Shown: positions 22,233 through 30,936, counted from the stretch's first letter. The stretch: 64,000 bases of DNA from Phycisphaeraceae bacterium (GCA_040222855.1 JAVKCD010000003.1:620001-684000), one strand, 5' to 3'. The notes: generated by a model from the letters alone, not told the origin. A program made the numbers and translations.

Positions 22233-25034
22233 ATGGCTGCGAAGCGGAAGACGAAAGCGGATGAGGGGTCGGGGTCGTTGGCGGTGCCGGTGATTTTGTG
22301 GCTGGTGGGGGTGGTGTTGGTGGTGCTGCTGGGGGTGTCGCTGGCGAGTTATGACGCGATGGACCCCCCCACCATTGCCGAGGGGGTCACACGGGATGAG
22401 GTCAAGAACCTGGCGGGGCCGATCGGGGCTTATCTGGCGCACAAGGCTTATCTGATGCTGGGGCCTGGGGTGTGGATTCTGGTGGCGGGGTTGGCGGCGT
22501 ATCTGGGGTTGCGGGGGTTTGGGGTGCCGGTGCGTCATGTGGCGCTGCGTGGGGTGGGGCTGGTGTTGATGGCGGTGGCGGGGAGTGCGTTGGTGGCGGC
22601 GGCGACGCCTGGGGGGATCACGGGGCCGGCTTCGGTGCCGGGGCCGGGGGGGTTGTTGGCGGCGGTGATCTCGATGGAGCTGACTGGGTGGTTTTCGCTG
22701 GTGGGGGCGGTGCTGATCCTGGGGTTGGTGTTCTGGGTGGGGGCTATCGTGACGGAGGAGAAGCTGGCGGTGGAGTGGCCGCTTCGGTTGATGGGGCTGA
22801 GCTGGCGCGGGGCGCGGGTGGGGGTGCCGGTGGCGTTGGGGGCGATGGGCGGCGCGGTGGGTGCGTTGGGTGAGATGACGCGGCCTAGGGAGCGGGGTGC
22901 TTCGCCACTGGAGCGGATGCGTGAGGCGTCGAAGAAGCGGTCGGCTGCGGCGCGGCAGAAGCGGAAGGGTGAGGTCGTCGAGGACGAGGATCATATTGAT
23001 GAGGATGCGGGCGGGTTTGCGGGGACGCACTCCTTCGATCCGGATGCTGAGGAGGTGGGGTACGAGGACGACGAAGAGGAGTACGAGTACGAGGATGAGG
23101 AGGAGGACGAGGAGTACGACGAGGATGAGGTCGAGGGGGGTGCGGATGATGAGGAGGATGACGTCGAGGATGAGGCGGAGGTCGCGGAGGCTTATCTGTC
23201 GAGTCGGAAGAAGTTTGATCCTGATGAGTTGCGGGCGAAGATGGCGCAGCTGCCGATCAACTTTGCGCCGAAGCAGCGTAAGAGCAGTTCCCCGCCACGG
23301 GAGATTGATCTGAAGGGTTATCAGTTCCCGGGGATGGATATTCTGATGGAGCCGGAGGGTGATTTCACGGCGGAGCAGGAGGCGATTGTTCGTGAGCAGG
23401 CGGTGGACCTGGAGAAGGCGTTGCAGCAGTACCGGATTGAGGGCGAGGTGGTGGGGATTGATTCGGGTCCGGTGATCACGCTGTTTGAGGTTCGGCTGGC
23501 CCCCGGGACGAAGGTCTCGCGGATCCAGGCGGTGGATTCGGATCTGGCGCGGGCGTTGAAAGCTCAGAATATTCGTGTGGTGGCGAACATGGCGGGGAAG
23601 GACACGGTGGGGATTGAGGTTCCGAATCTCAAGAAGGAGCGGGTGAGGCTCAAGGAGTTGATGCAGGGTTCGGAGGATCAGACGCGGAAGATGAAGCTGC
23701 CGATGTTCCTTGGGAAGGATGCTTCGGGGACGCCTTTGGTGTCGGACCTGGCGGCGATGCCTCATGTGCTGATTGCGGGGACGACGGGTTCGGGCAAGTC
23801 GGTGTGCATGAACGCGATCATCATGTCGTTTTTGTATACGAAGCGGCCGGATGAGCTGAAGCTGGTGCTGGTGGACCCGAAGATGGTGGAGATGTCGATG
23901 TATCGGGACATCCCTCACCTGATGTGTCCGGTGGTGACGGAGATGGCGAAGGCGGCGTCGATTCTGGAGTGGGCGGTGACGAAGATGGACGAGCGGTACG
24001 AGCTGCTCGCGGAGGTGGGGGTTCGGGATATCTCGAGTTACAACGAGCTGGGTTGGGAAGAGATCAAGGAGCGGATGGAGCCGGGTAGTGAGGCGGAGGA
24101 GGCGCGGATCCCGAAGAAGCTGCCTTACATCGTGTTTGTGATTGACGAGCTGGCGGACCTGATGATGACCAACAAGGAGGTGGAGGGAGCGATCGTGCGT
24201 GTTGCGCAGAAGGCACGCGCGGTGGGGATTCACCTGATTCTGGCGACGCAGCGCCCGCAGGCGAATGTGGTGACGGGGCTGATCAAGTCGAACATGCCGT
24301 CGCGGATTGCGTTCAAAGTGGCTTCGGGAATGGACAGCCGGATTGTGCTGGATCAGAAGGGTGGGGAGTTGCTGCTGGGGCATGGGGACATGCTTTATCT
24401 GTCGCCACGGTCGAACAAGCTGACACGGGCGCAGGGTTCGCTGGTGGAGGACGCGGAGATCCGGGCGGCGTGCAAGTTCATCAAGACGCAGGCTCAGCAG
24501 AACTTCGAGCCGTCGCTGGTGCAGTTACGGGGTGAGGTGGATGCGGACCTGAGTGAGCGTGATCCGATGTTTGACGAGGCGGTGAAGGTGGTGATCGAGT
24601 CGAATCGCGGGTCGGTGTCACTGATTCAGAGGCGGCTGAATATTGGTTATGGGCGGGCGTCGCGGATCATTGAGGTGATGGAGGCGTCGGGGATTCTGGG
24701 GGGCCACAAGACGGCCCAGGCCCGAGAGGTGAATATTTCGCTGGATGAGTGGGAGGCGATGAAGGCTCAGGCGGAGGCGGATGCGGCGCTAGAGGAGGTC
24801 GAGGGGGCGGAGTTAGCGGACGAAGAGGTGGAGGAGGACGGGGAGGCGATTGAGTACGAGGACGAGGAAGCTGATGAGGGGGATGGGTCCGAGGAGGGTT
24901 ATTGGGAAGAGGATGGCAGTGAGCAAGAGGAAGAGGACGATAGCGAGTGTGATGAAGCGTCGTCTGAGGACGGTGAGGATGTTCTCGCCGAGGACGACGC
25001 AGAGGACGATGACTCACCGCCTCGGCGTGCTTGA
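22233..25034 (+). CDS. ftsK: FtsK/SpoIIIE DNA translocase with acidic linker and tail
   Basis: A 933-residue protein. Four or so N-terminal membrane helices (about 20-200) are followed by an extremely acidic linker (about 246-320). The motor (about 330-760) has Walker A GTTGSGKS near residue 516 and Walker B FVIDELADLMM, and the winged-helix gamma domain (about 775-840) reads NRGSVSLIQRRLNIGYGRASRIIEVME. Unlike most FtsK proteins, about 85 residues rich in Asp/Glu follow the gamma domain. FtsK anchors at the division septum and pumps DNA toward dif, activating XerC/D (a Xer gene is at 1033). The linker is shorter than that of E. coli. An opposite-strand frame of comparable length is a codon-bias shadow. 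Confidence 0.95.
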   Translation: MAAKRKTKADEGSGSLAVPVILWLVGVVLVVLLGVSLASYDAMDPPTIAEGVTRDEVKNLAGPIGAYLAHKAYLMLGPGVWILVAGLAAYLGLRGFGVPVRHVALRGVGLVLMAVAGSALVAAATPGGITGPASVPGPGGLLAAVISMELTGWFSLVGAVLILGLVFWVGAIVTEEKLAVEWPLRLMGLSWRGARVGVPVALGAMGGAVGALGEMTRPRERGASPLERMREASKKRSAAARQKRKGEVVEDEDHIDEDAGGFAGTHSFDPDAEEVGYEDDEEEYEYEDEEEDEEYDEDEVEGGADDEEDDVEDEAEVAEAYLSSRKKFDPDELRAKMAQLPINFAPKQRKSSSPPREIDLKGYQFPGMDILMEPEGDFTAEQEAIVREQAVDLEKALQQYRIEGEVVGIDSGPVITLFEVRLAPGTKVSRIQAVDSDLARALKAQNIRVVANMAGKDTVGIEVPNLKKERVRLKELMQGSEDQTRKMKLPMFLGKDASGTPLVSDLAAMPHVLIAGTTGSGKSVCMNAIIMSFLYTKRPDELKLVLVDPKMVEMSMYRDIPHLMCPVVTEMAKAASILEWAVTKMDERYELLAEVGVRDISSYNELGWEEIKERMEPGSEAEEARIPKKLPYIVFVIDELADLMMTNKEVEGAIVRVAQKARAVGIHLILATQRPQANVVTGLIKSNMPSRIAFKVASGMDSRIVLDQKGGELLLGHGDMLYLSPRSNKLTRAQGSLVEDAEIRAACKFIKTQAQQNFEPSLVQLRGEVDADLSERDPMFDEAVKVVIESNRGSVSLIQRRLNIGYGRASRIIEVMEASGILGGHKTAQAREVNISLDEWEAMKAQAEADAALEEVEGAELADEEVEEDGEAIEYEDEEADEGDGSEEGYWEEDGSEQEEEDDSECDEASSEDGEDVLAEDDAEDDDSPPRRA

Positions 25035-25080
25035 GATGTGACGCTCGCGGCGGGAGGTCTTACGAGGCCCGCTGCCCGAG

Positions 25081-25677
25081 ATGATTCTTGTCTGGCTAGC
25101 TCTGGTCTTCACGATTGCTCTGGTGACGTTCACCGGTGGGGTGTTTCTTGCCTTTCATCCGTTGCATCAGTGGTCGCATCCGATGCGTGGGGTCGCGCGG
25201 GTGTTGTCGGTGGCTTTGTTTGTGGCGTTCGGGCTGAACGTGGCGGCGTGCTGGTCGTCATCGCAGACGATTCGGTCTTACTGGCGGGCGCAGGCTACTT
25301 TGGTGTCGGAGATTTACCCGGAGGTTGAGACCTACGCGAGGAATCATCCGGAGCGTTTGGTGCCGGCGCGTTGGGTGGGGAGGACGATGGAGCCGGTGTT
25401 TGAGGGGGGTGTGCGGCCGTTGTCTTATGGGTATGTGGAGGTGCAGGGTTTTCGTGGTGGCGAGAATGATTACCGGTGGGTGGCTTTTACGCCTGAGCCG
25501 TTCTATCAGCCAGCGTGGTCGTTGTGGAAGCCGTTGGGGGATCGGACACGTCTGGTGTTGCTGGCGTCAGGTAGGTTGTTGTGGTTGACGGAGCAGCAGT
25601 TTCAGGAGTTGCGGCCAGACATCGCGACGCCACAGGGTGGTGAGGGGCTGGCATCGGTGAGTAGCGGGCGAGATTAA
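25081..25677 (+). CDS. Membrane protein, unknown
   Basis: A 198-residue protein with two N-terminal membrane segments (LALVFTIALVTFTGGVFLAF and VLSVALFVAFGLNVAACW) and a C-terminal soluble domain of about 130 residues with mixed alpha/beta character (PERLVPARWVGRTMEPVFEGGV, DYRWVAFTPEPFYQPAWSLW). No family was recognised. It follows ftsK by 46 bp on the same strand and may share its transcript. It converges on the minus-strand 204-residue gene with a 1-bp gap. Its G-rich codons match those of its neighbours. Confidence 0.65.
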   Translation: MILVWLALVFTIALVTFTGGVFLAFHPLHQWSHPMRGVARVLSVALFVAFGLNVAACWSSSQTIRSYWRAQATLVSEIYPEVETYARNHPERLVPARWVGRTMEPVFEGGVRPLSYGYVEVQGFRGGENDYRWVAFTPEPFYQPAWSLWKPLGDRTRLVLLASGRLLWLTEQQFQELRPDIATPQGGEGLASVSSGRD

Positions 25678-25678
25678 G

Positions 25679-26293
25679 TCAGGCGGAGAGCGCGACCGGG
25701 GTGGGGGTAAGTGAGTTTTTGAGGAGGGGTTTGCGAATGAGTTCGCGGGTACGGACGACGCCTACGAGGGTAAGTCGCGCTTCGAGTCGTGTCTGGGTTT
25801 GCCAGATGTGGTCGAGGACGGGGTCGAGGGGCTGGGGTGCGGTGGACCATACGCCTTGGGTGGTGTCGGGCCAGGGGAGAGGTTGGGCGGCGATAAGGAA
25901 GCCGTCGCGGGTGTCGAGGGTGCGGGACCACATGGGTGCGGTGAGCCATTCGCGGAGGTCGGTGGCGGTGGCGAAGACGGAGGCGTGGGGTCGATCGAGG
26001 CGGTCTTGTGCGGCGGCGATGTCGATGGCGGAGGTGGCATTGATCTGGGCGGGTGCGAGGCCGCGGATGAGGTCGCCATCGGAGGTCATGGCCTGGGTGA
26101 GTAGGTGAGGGAGAAGGCCATCGGGTGTAGCTTCGAGGGACCAGAAGCCGCGTTCGCCGAGGCGGACGAGTTCGAGTCCTGGGTGGAGGCGTTGGGCGAG
26201 GGCGTCGTGGTCGGCGGTGCCGATCCAGAGGGTGCGTTCGTAGCGTTTGCCGGTGACGGCGTGGTGGATAGGTGTCTGGGTTTGGGTGGTCAT
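25679..26293 (-). CDS. Hypothetical protein coupled to GbsR-type regulator
   Basis: A 204-residue soluble protein, not recognised. It reads as a mixed alpha/beta protein (RTLWIGTADHDALAQRLHPGLELVRL, GFWSLEATPDGLLPHLLTQAM, DRPHASVFATATDLREWLTAPMW) with no signal peptide or membrane segment. Its start codon overlaps the stop of the upstream regulator by 4 bp (ATGA), so translation is coupled and both are under the operator at 26852-26877. The context suggests it is either the regulated target or a co-factor of the regulator. It could be a small-molecule-binding or enzyme-like protein, but nothing in the motifs decides this. Confidence 0.65.
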   Translation of the reverse strand: MTTQTQTPIHHAVTGKRYERTLWIGTADHDALAQRLHPGLELVRLGERGFWSLEATPDGLLPHLLTQAMTSDGDLIRGLAPAQINATSAIDIAAAQDRLDRPHASVFATATDLREWLTAPMWSRTLDTRDGFLIAAQPLPWPDTTQGVWSTAPQPLDPVLDHIWQTQTRLEARLTLVGVVRTRELIRKPLLKNSLTPTPVALSA

Positions 26294-26844
26294 CTGGTTG
26301 CCTCCTCTTTGGTGGCACCGGCGGGGGTGAGCCAGCGGCCGACCTGGTCGCCCATCTGGAAGAGTCTTCGGACGGCCCCGCTGGGGAGCCGCCGAAGTCG
26401 TGCGTACCAGTCGTTCATGGACTCGACCATACCGAGGAGCTGTTCGAGTTGTTCCTGGGTGTGCTGGCTTTCGCGGCCGGAGATGCGGGCTTCATCGACG
26501 CAGTCGCGGAGGGCTTCGAGGGTGGGGTCGAGCTCGCGTTTTTTTCGTTCATCGAGGATAGCGAGGCACATGGCCCAGACGTCCTGGACGGCGACGAAGT
26601 GGTCGCGGCGGTCGCCCATGACGTGGACGACTTTGACGACGTCCCATCCCTGGAGTTCGCGGAGGGAGTTGGAGACGTTGGAGCGGGCGACTTTGAGGGT
26701 GGCGGCGATCTCGTCGGCGGGGAGCGGGCTTTCGGAGACGAAGAGGAGGGCGTGGATCTGGGCGACGGTGCGGTTGATGCCCCAGCGAGTGCCCATTTCC
26801 CCCCAGTGGAGGATGAAGCGTTCGGTGGCGGGGGTGAGGTTCAT
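26290..26844 (-). CDS. GbsR/MarR-family transcriptional regulator
   Basis: A 184-residue protein. Residues about 10-95 form a winged HTH with the GbsR pattern: RFILHWGEMGTRWGINRTVAQIHALLFVSESPLPADEIAATLKVARSNVSNSLRELQGWDVVKVVHVMGDRRDHFVA. This carries the G-x-N-R-x-x-x-x-I-h-x-L-L motif that separates the GbsR group from classic MarR. The C-terminal half is helical (dimerisation and effector region). Relatives regulate osmoprotectant or membrane-lipid genes. The ATG at 26844 lies 7 bp downstream of a perfect inverted repeat, so autoregulation is very likely. The next gene is translationally coupled. A longer upstream frame is a shadow. Confidence 0.85.
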   Translation of the reverse strand: MNLTPATERFILHWGEMGTRWGINRTVAQIHALLFVSESPLPADEIAATLKVARSNVSNSLRELQGWDVVKVVHVMGDRRDHFVAVQDVWAMCLAILDERKKRELDPTLEALRDCVDEARISGRESQHTQEQLEQLLGMVESMNDWYARLRRLPSGAVRRLFQMGDQVGRWLTPAGATKEEATR

Positions 26845-26851
26845 AGCTACA

Positions 26852-26877
26852 GTTCTTTCTGTTGTGACAGAAAGAAC
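26852..26877. promoter_or_regulatory. Operator palindrome upstream of the GbsR-type gene
   Basis: A perfect 11-bp inverted repeat, GTTCTTTCTGT at 26852-26862 and its complement at 26867-26877, with a 4-bp spacer. It sits 7 bp before the regulator's start codon and is AT-richer than its surroundings. Placement and symmetry are those of an autoregulatory MarR/GbsR dimer site. Confidence 0.75.
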
Positions 26878-26922
26878 ATACATAACGATCGGCCGGGTGT
26901 CCAGTGTTGTTGATGTGGTGAG

Positions 26923-26970
26923 AAAAACATCAGTTAATTTATAATATAAAACTATTATTGACTGATGTTT
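26923..26970 (-). terminator. Long-loop hairpin at the end of the PDZ gene
   Basis: A perfect 10-bp inverted repeat (26925-26934 and 26961-26970) encloses a 26-nt AT-rich loop. In minus-strand reading it starts at the stop codon of the PDZ-protein gene and runs into T residues (26923-26927 are A on the + strand). It fits an AT-rich intrinsic terminator for that gene, although the long loop is unusual. Confidence 0.5.
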
Positions 26971-27754
26971 ATAGCGACGATGAGTTGAGAGGTTCGAGGG
27001 TGATGGCGGGATCAGCGGCTTGGTTGAGGGGTATTGTGTCCCCGGTAAGTCGTTGGCGCTCTGCATGCCAGAGGAGGAGGGGGCCTTCGGTGAGTCCGAA
27101 GTTGGGGCCTTCATAGGTGGCTCTGAGTGCTTCGAGGGGGGCGGTTTCGATGGTGAGGCTGAGGGTCTGGCCATCGCGGAGGACGGTGAGGCTGAGGATG
27201 GAGCCGGGGGGCTGGCTGCGGGTGTGGGCCTGGAAGTCTTCCATAGTGGATCCCTCTTCGAACCATTCGCCAGCGAGTTGGACGACGAGATCGCCTTCGC
27301 GGAGGCGTTCGTGGCCGGGAAGGCCGGGGAGGGTGCGGATGACGGAAATTCCGGCGCGGGGCTGGCCATCGATCTCGATGGAGGGGGCTTCACGTTGGAT
27401 GATGCCGATGGAGCCTTCGCCTTCCCAGGCGAAGTTTTCGCGGATGAGGCGTTGGACGAAGTGGTGGTGGGCGACCTCGATTAGGCGGTGCTTCTGCTCG
27501 GGCGTGGTGGCCTGAGTCATGAGTTCGTGGAGGCGTTGAGGGTCGATGCGGGGGTTGGTGAGGAGTTCGCGGGTGGCGGTGTCGCGGACGGACCAGTCGT
27601 CATCATCAAGCCGGGTGAGGATGTCGCGCGGGGCGAGGGCGACGGTGTCGGGGTTGGCCTGGAGGGGGACGCCACGGGGCTGGGCAAGAGTTGTAGAGAT
27701 GATGAGCAGTGAGAGACAGGTCAGGCGAATGATGAGTCGGGTGGTGACGGTCAT
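26969..27754 (-). CDS. Exported PDZ-domain protein
   Basis: A 261-residue protein with a signal peptide (LIIRLTCLSLLIISTTLAQ). About 80 helical residues with a HEAT-like flavour follow (RLDDDDWSVRDTATRELLTNP). A PDZ domain follows at about 120-210: GSIGIIQREAPSIEIDGQPRAGISVIRTLPGLPGHERLREGDLVVQLAGEWFEEGSTM and GSILSLTVLRDGQTLSLTIET. No protease catalytic triad is present, so it is a binding protein of the periplasm. The start at 27754 lies 4 bp after yicC's stop on the same strand. A longer in-frame reading through to 28141 overlaps yicC and is not used. Confidence 0.75.
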   Translation of the reverse strand: MTVTTRLIIRLTCLSLLIISTTLAQPRGVPLQANPDTVALAPRDILTRLDDDDWSVRDTATRELLTNPRIDPQRLHELMTQATTPEQKHRLIEVAHHHFVQRLIRENFAWEGEGSIGIIQREAPSIEIDGQPRAGISVIRTLPGLPGHERLREGDLVVQLAGEWFEEGSTMEDFQAHTRSQPPGSILSLTVLRDGQTLSLTIETAPLEALRATYEGPNFGLTEGPLLLWHAERQRLTGDTIPLNQAADPAITLEPLNSSSL

Positions 27755-27758
27755 GGGG

Positions 27759-28652
27759 TCACTCCACGTTCTGGACCTGTTCCTTGATGCGATCGATGGA
27801 GCTCTTGATTTCGACGACCGCCCTGCTGATGGCGCCATCGTTGGACTTGCTGCCGATGGTGTTGGCTTCGCGGAGGAGTTCCTGAGCGAGGAAGTCGAGT
27901 CGTCGGCCGACGGGTTCACCGTCGCCTGTGGTGACAAGTTTCTCGAACTGGCCGAGATGTCCTGAGATGCGTGAGACTTCTTCGCTGATGTCGATGCGGT
28001 CGGCGTAGATCGCGACTTCGCGGAGGAGATCGACTTGGGCGACATCGAGTTCGGCGCGGGCGAGCATCTGATTGACTCGTGTTTTGAGGCGTTCGTGGTA
28101 TTCCTCGGCGACGTGGGGAGCACGATCGCGGACTTCGGCAAGGCGGTCGATGATGCTCTGGCGGATTTCGAGGAGTTCGACGGCGAGGGTGCTGCCTTCG
28201 GTGGCGCGCATGGCTTCGAGCCGGTCGGCGGCGAGACTCATGAGGCGTTGGAGGACGGGTGCGGAGTGTTCGGCGAGGTGTTGCTCGGCTTCGGAGGGCT
28301 GGAGGACGCCTGGGAGGGTGAGGAGTTGGGTGAGGTCGACCTGGACAGACTGGCCGTCGACTTTGGAGCGGAGGGTTTCGAGGTGTCGGATGTATTCGAG
28401 CAGGGCATCATCATTGATGCGAGACATCGCCCGGGCTTCGCTGATGCGGTGGAAGACGGTGAGGGTGATGGAGCCTCGGCTGAAGCGTTGGCGGAGTCTC
28501 GATTCGAGATCGGATTCGCGTTCGGCGAGTTCATCGGGGAGTCGGATGAGGCTTTTGAAGTAGCGGTTGTTGACGCTCTTGATTTCGACGGCGTAGTGGA
28601 CGCCATCGGCCTCCTCGGAGGCGCTGCCGAAGCCTGTCATGGATCGGATCAT
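27759..28652 (-). CDS. yicC: YicC-family endoribonuclease-like protein
   Basis: A 297-residue protein, the standard length, with the family opening MIRSMTGFGSA, the N-terminal domain IKSVNNRYFKSLIRLPDEL, the central RGSITLTVFHRISEA, and the C-terminal domain ADRIDISEEVSRISGHLGQFEKLV, RRLDFLAQELLREANTIGSKSND and VVEIKSSIDRIKEQVQNVE. The last three blocks are the family signature. YicC-type proteins are conserved bacterial ribonucleases that have been linked to small-RNA turnover. It is followed by the PDZ gene with a 4-bp gap and preceded by secG. Confidence 0.93.
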   Translation of the reverse strand: MIRSMTGFGSASEEADGVHYAVEIKSVNNRYFKSLIRLPDELAERESDLESRLRQRFSRGSITLTVFHRISEARAMSRINDDALLEYIRHLETLRSKVDGQSVQVDLTQLLTLPGVLQPSEAEQHLAEHSAPVLQRLMSLAADRLEAMRATEGSTLAVELLEIRQSIIDRLAEVRDRAPHVAEEYHERLKTRVNQMLARAELDVAQVDLLREVAIYADRIDISEEVSRISGHLGQFEKLVTTGDGEPVGRRLDFLAQELLREANTIGSKSNDGAISRAVVEIKSSIDRIKEQVQNVE

Positions 28653-28685
28653 GCGTTGGCCAATGGGGGGTGAGAGTGCAGGCGG

Positions 28686-29057
28686 TTATTGAGTGGGCGT
28701 AGGTGTTGAATCGGGTTGGGCGGGAGCTGTTTCGGGGGCGGTTGAGGTGGCAGGGGCTGTTTCGGTGATGGCGGGGGGCGCGGCGATGCTGCTGATTTCT
28801 GCGGCGATGGACCATTGCATGCCCATGGCGAGGAAGATCCAAACGACGAAGAAGCCGACGGTGATCCAGGTGAGGACGTCGCCGATGGAGGCCCCGAAGA
28901 CGGCTGCTGCGTCGGTGGAGGCCCCGCCAAAGGCTCCTGCCAGTCCGCCGCCTTTGGGGCGTTGGATGAGGACGACCATGGTCATCACCACGCCGACGGT
29001 CAGGAAGCCGACCATCAGGGCGGTGGTGAGGGCGGAAACGGCGATCAGAGGAATCAC
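28686..29057 (-). CDS. secG: Preprotein translocase subunit SecG
   Basis: A 123-residue protein with two membrane segments (TTALMVGFLTVGVVMTMVVLIQ and DVLTWITVGFFVVWIFLAMGM) separated by the SecG signature QRPKGGGLAGAFGGASTDAAAVFGA. The C-terminal 35 residues are Pro/Thr/Ala-rich, a common planctomycete extension. SecG is the small accessory subunit of the SecYEG channel. The start is GTG at 29057, with GGAG 7 nt upstream. It lies between tpiA and yicC on the same strand. The tpiA-secG order is common in bacteria. Confidence 0.93.
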   Translation of the reverse strand: MIPLIAVSALTTALMVGFLTVGVVMTMVVLIQRPKGGGLAGAFGGASTDAAAVFGASIGDVLTWITVGFFVVWIFLAMGMQWSIAAEISSIAAPPAITETAPATSTAPETAPAQPDSTPTPTQ

Positions 29058-29111
29058 AGGGTCACTCCGTAAGGTACGATTGATGAGTATAGCCCGATTT
29101 GAGGTCGGGTT

Positions 29112-29873
29112 TTAGATGGCGGCCTTGATGATGGCGGCGAAGTCGTCGGCTTTGAGGGCGGCCCCGCCGATGAGTCCGCCGTCGATATCAGGCTGTCCGA
29201 TGAGGTCTTTGGCGTTGGCGGGCTTCATGGAGCCGCCGTATTGGATGCGGACGGCCTGGGCGACCTGGTCGTTGTAGAGGAAGGCGAGGGTTTTCCGGAT
29301 GGCGGCGTGGGCGGCCTGAGCGTCCTGGGGGGTGGCGGTCTTGCCGGTACCGATGGCCCAGACGGGTTCGTAGGCGAGGGTGATGCTGGCCATCTGCGAG
29401 GCGGTGACGCCTGCGAGGCCGAGGGAGAGCTGGCCGGCGTTGATGGCGTCGGTCTGTCCGGCTTCGCGCTGTTCGAGCTTCTCGCCGATGCAGAGATCAA
29501 CATCGAGCCCGGCTTCGAGGGCGGCGAGAACTTTTTCGTTGACGAGGGTATCGGTCTCGCCGATGACATGGCGTCGCTCGGAGTGACCGACGAGGAGGGT
29601 GGAGACGCCAGCGTCTTTGAGCATGGAGAGGCTGACTTCGCCGGTGAAGGCACCGTTCGGCTGGGTGTAGGCGTCCTGGGCCCCGAGGCGGATTTTGGAC
29701 GGTGCCAAGGCTTCGGCGACGGGGAGAAGGTAGGGGAAGGCGGGGAAGACGGTGACCTCGACGCCAGTGAAGGTGTCGGCCTGGGCGGCGAGGCCCTTGG
29801 CGAGAGCGATGGCCTCATCGTGGTGGAGGTTCATTTTCCAGTTACCGCCGACGGTGGGCGTGCGGGTGGACAC
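29112..29873 (-). CDS. tpiA: Triosephosphate isomerase
   Basis: A 253-residue TIM-barrel protein with GGNWKMN (Lys13), VFPAFPYLLPV, GAQDAYTQPNGAFTGEVS, the catalytic His in VGHSERRHVIGE, the catalytic Glu in TLAYEPVWAIGTGKTATPQ and the phosphate loop IQYGGSMKPAN followed by IDGGLIGGAAL. It interconverts dihydroxyacetone phosphate and glyceraldehyde 3-phosphate in glycolysis. The start is GTG at 29873, with GGAG 8 nt upstream. secG follows 54 bp downstream. No catalytic residue is missing. Confidence 0.97.
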   Translation of the reverse strand: MSTRTPTVGGNWKMNLHHDEAIALAKGLAAQADTFTGVEVTVFPAFPYLLPVAEALAPSKIRLGAQDAYTQPNGAFTGEVSLSMLKDAGVSTLLVGHSERRHVIGETDTLVNEKVLAALEAGLDVDLCIGEKLEQREAGQTDAINAGQLSLGLAGVTASQMASITLAYEPVWAIGTGKTATPQDAQAAHAAIRKTLAFLYNDQVAQAVRIQYGGSMKPANAKDLIGQPDIDGGLIGGAALKADDFAAIIKAAI

Positions 29874-29970
29874 GGCCGGTCTCCTAAATCAGGGAGTGTT
29901 TTAAGATAGCCACGGGCCCGGGTGGCCTTGGCGGGTAATGCACTATATCGGATCGTGTGACGATCCTGAG

Positions 29971-30936
29971 TCAAGCTGGGGTTGGGCGTGTGGGCGTGGG
30001 TTGGGTGGCTAAGAGGCGGTCGACTCCCTGGTCGAGGAGAGTGGTAATGGCTTTGGCGACGACGCGACGGAGGGATTTGGTGTTGGCTTGCTCGTCGAGG
30101 TAGAGGCAGGTGGTGCCGTTGGCGTCGTAGACCTGGGCTCGGAAGCGGAACTGGCCGGGGTTGATCTGCTCGGCGAGAACGGCGACGGGGAGGTTGCAGT
30201 CGGCGTTGATGCCGGCGAGAAGTTGGCGTTCAGCGTGGACCTCGGCGGCTGAGACGGCGTTGTTGAGGGGGAGGCAGCGAGTGAGGGCGACATGGTCGTC
30301 GGACCGGATAACGAGGGCGATGGCACCCTGGCAGGCGGCGGGGAGGATGTTGTCGGTCGGTATGGGATGCTTGAGGTGATCGGCCAGCCCGAGGCGTTTG
30401 AGGCCGGCGGCGGCCATGAGGGTGAAGGTGATGCCATCGTGTCCATCGTTGACACGTTGGAGGCGTGTGGGGACGTTGCCGCGGAGGAGTTTGACGTTGA
30501 GGTTGGGACGAAGGCGGAGAAGTTGGGCACGGCGTCTTGGGCTGCTGGTGCCGAAGACGGCGTCGTTGGGGAGTTCGGCGATGCTCGTCGCGCCGTTGGG
30601 TGCGATGAGGACATCGCGGGTATCGTTGCGTTTGGGGATGGCGGCGAGGGCGAGTCCCGGGGTGTCTTTGGCGGGCAGGTCTTTGAGGCTGTGAACGGCG
30701 ATGTCGGCGGCACCGTCGAGGATTTTCTGGTCGACGGCTCGGGTAAAGAGTCCTTTTCCGCCGGCGTCGTTGAGGGCTCTGTCGGCGAGGCGGTCGCCGT
30801 GGGATTCGATCCAGAGGAACTCGACGGTGAGTTTGGGATGGAGCTTGGCGAGCGCAGCGCCCACGCGTTGGGCTTGAACACGGGCGAGGTCACTCCCACG
30901 CGAGGCGATGACAATAGGCTTACGGCTGCGTCGCAC
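29971..30936 (-). CDS. hemC: Hydroxymethylbilane synthase
   Basis: A 321-residue protein with the family motifs IVIASRGSDLARVQAQRV, HGDRLADRALNDAGGKGLFTRAVD, DIAVHSLKDLPAKDTPGLALAAI, FGTSSPRRRAQLLRLRPN, LLRGNVPTRLQRVN, and the C-terminal cofactor Cys (near residue 247) in GINADCNLPVAVLAE, which carries the dipyrromethane. It makes the linear tetrapyrrole from four porphobilinogens in haem/sirohaem synthesis. The start is GTG at 30936, with GGAG 6 nt upstream. The 114-bp gap upstream is shared with the divergent CDGSH gene. The downstream 97 bp before tpiA has no clear terminator. Confidence 0.97.
   Translation of the reverse strand: MRRSRKPIVIASRGSDLARVQAQRVGAALAKLHPKLTVEFLWIESHGDRLADRALNDAGGKGLFTRAVDQKILDGAADIAVHSLKDLPAKDTPGLALAAIPKRNDTRDVLIAPNGATSIAELPNDAVFGTSSPRRRAQLLRLRPNLNVKLLRGNVPTRLQRVNDGHDGITFTLMAAAGLKRLGLADHLKHPIPTDNILPAACQGAIALVIRSDDHVALTRCLPLNNAVSAAEVHAERQLLAGINADCNLPVAVLAEQINPGQFRFRAQVYDANGTTCLYLDEQANTKSLRRVVAKAITTLLDQGVDRLLATQPTPTRPTPA

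Noticed and set aside
22167-24383. A 738-residue open frame on the minus strand opposite ftsK
   Set aside because: It is rich in His/Arg/Pro/Leu with no domain, and ftsK on the + strand has clear motifs. It is a codon-bias shadow of a very G-rich gene.
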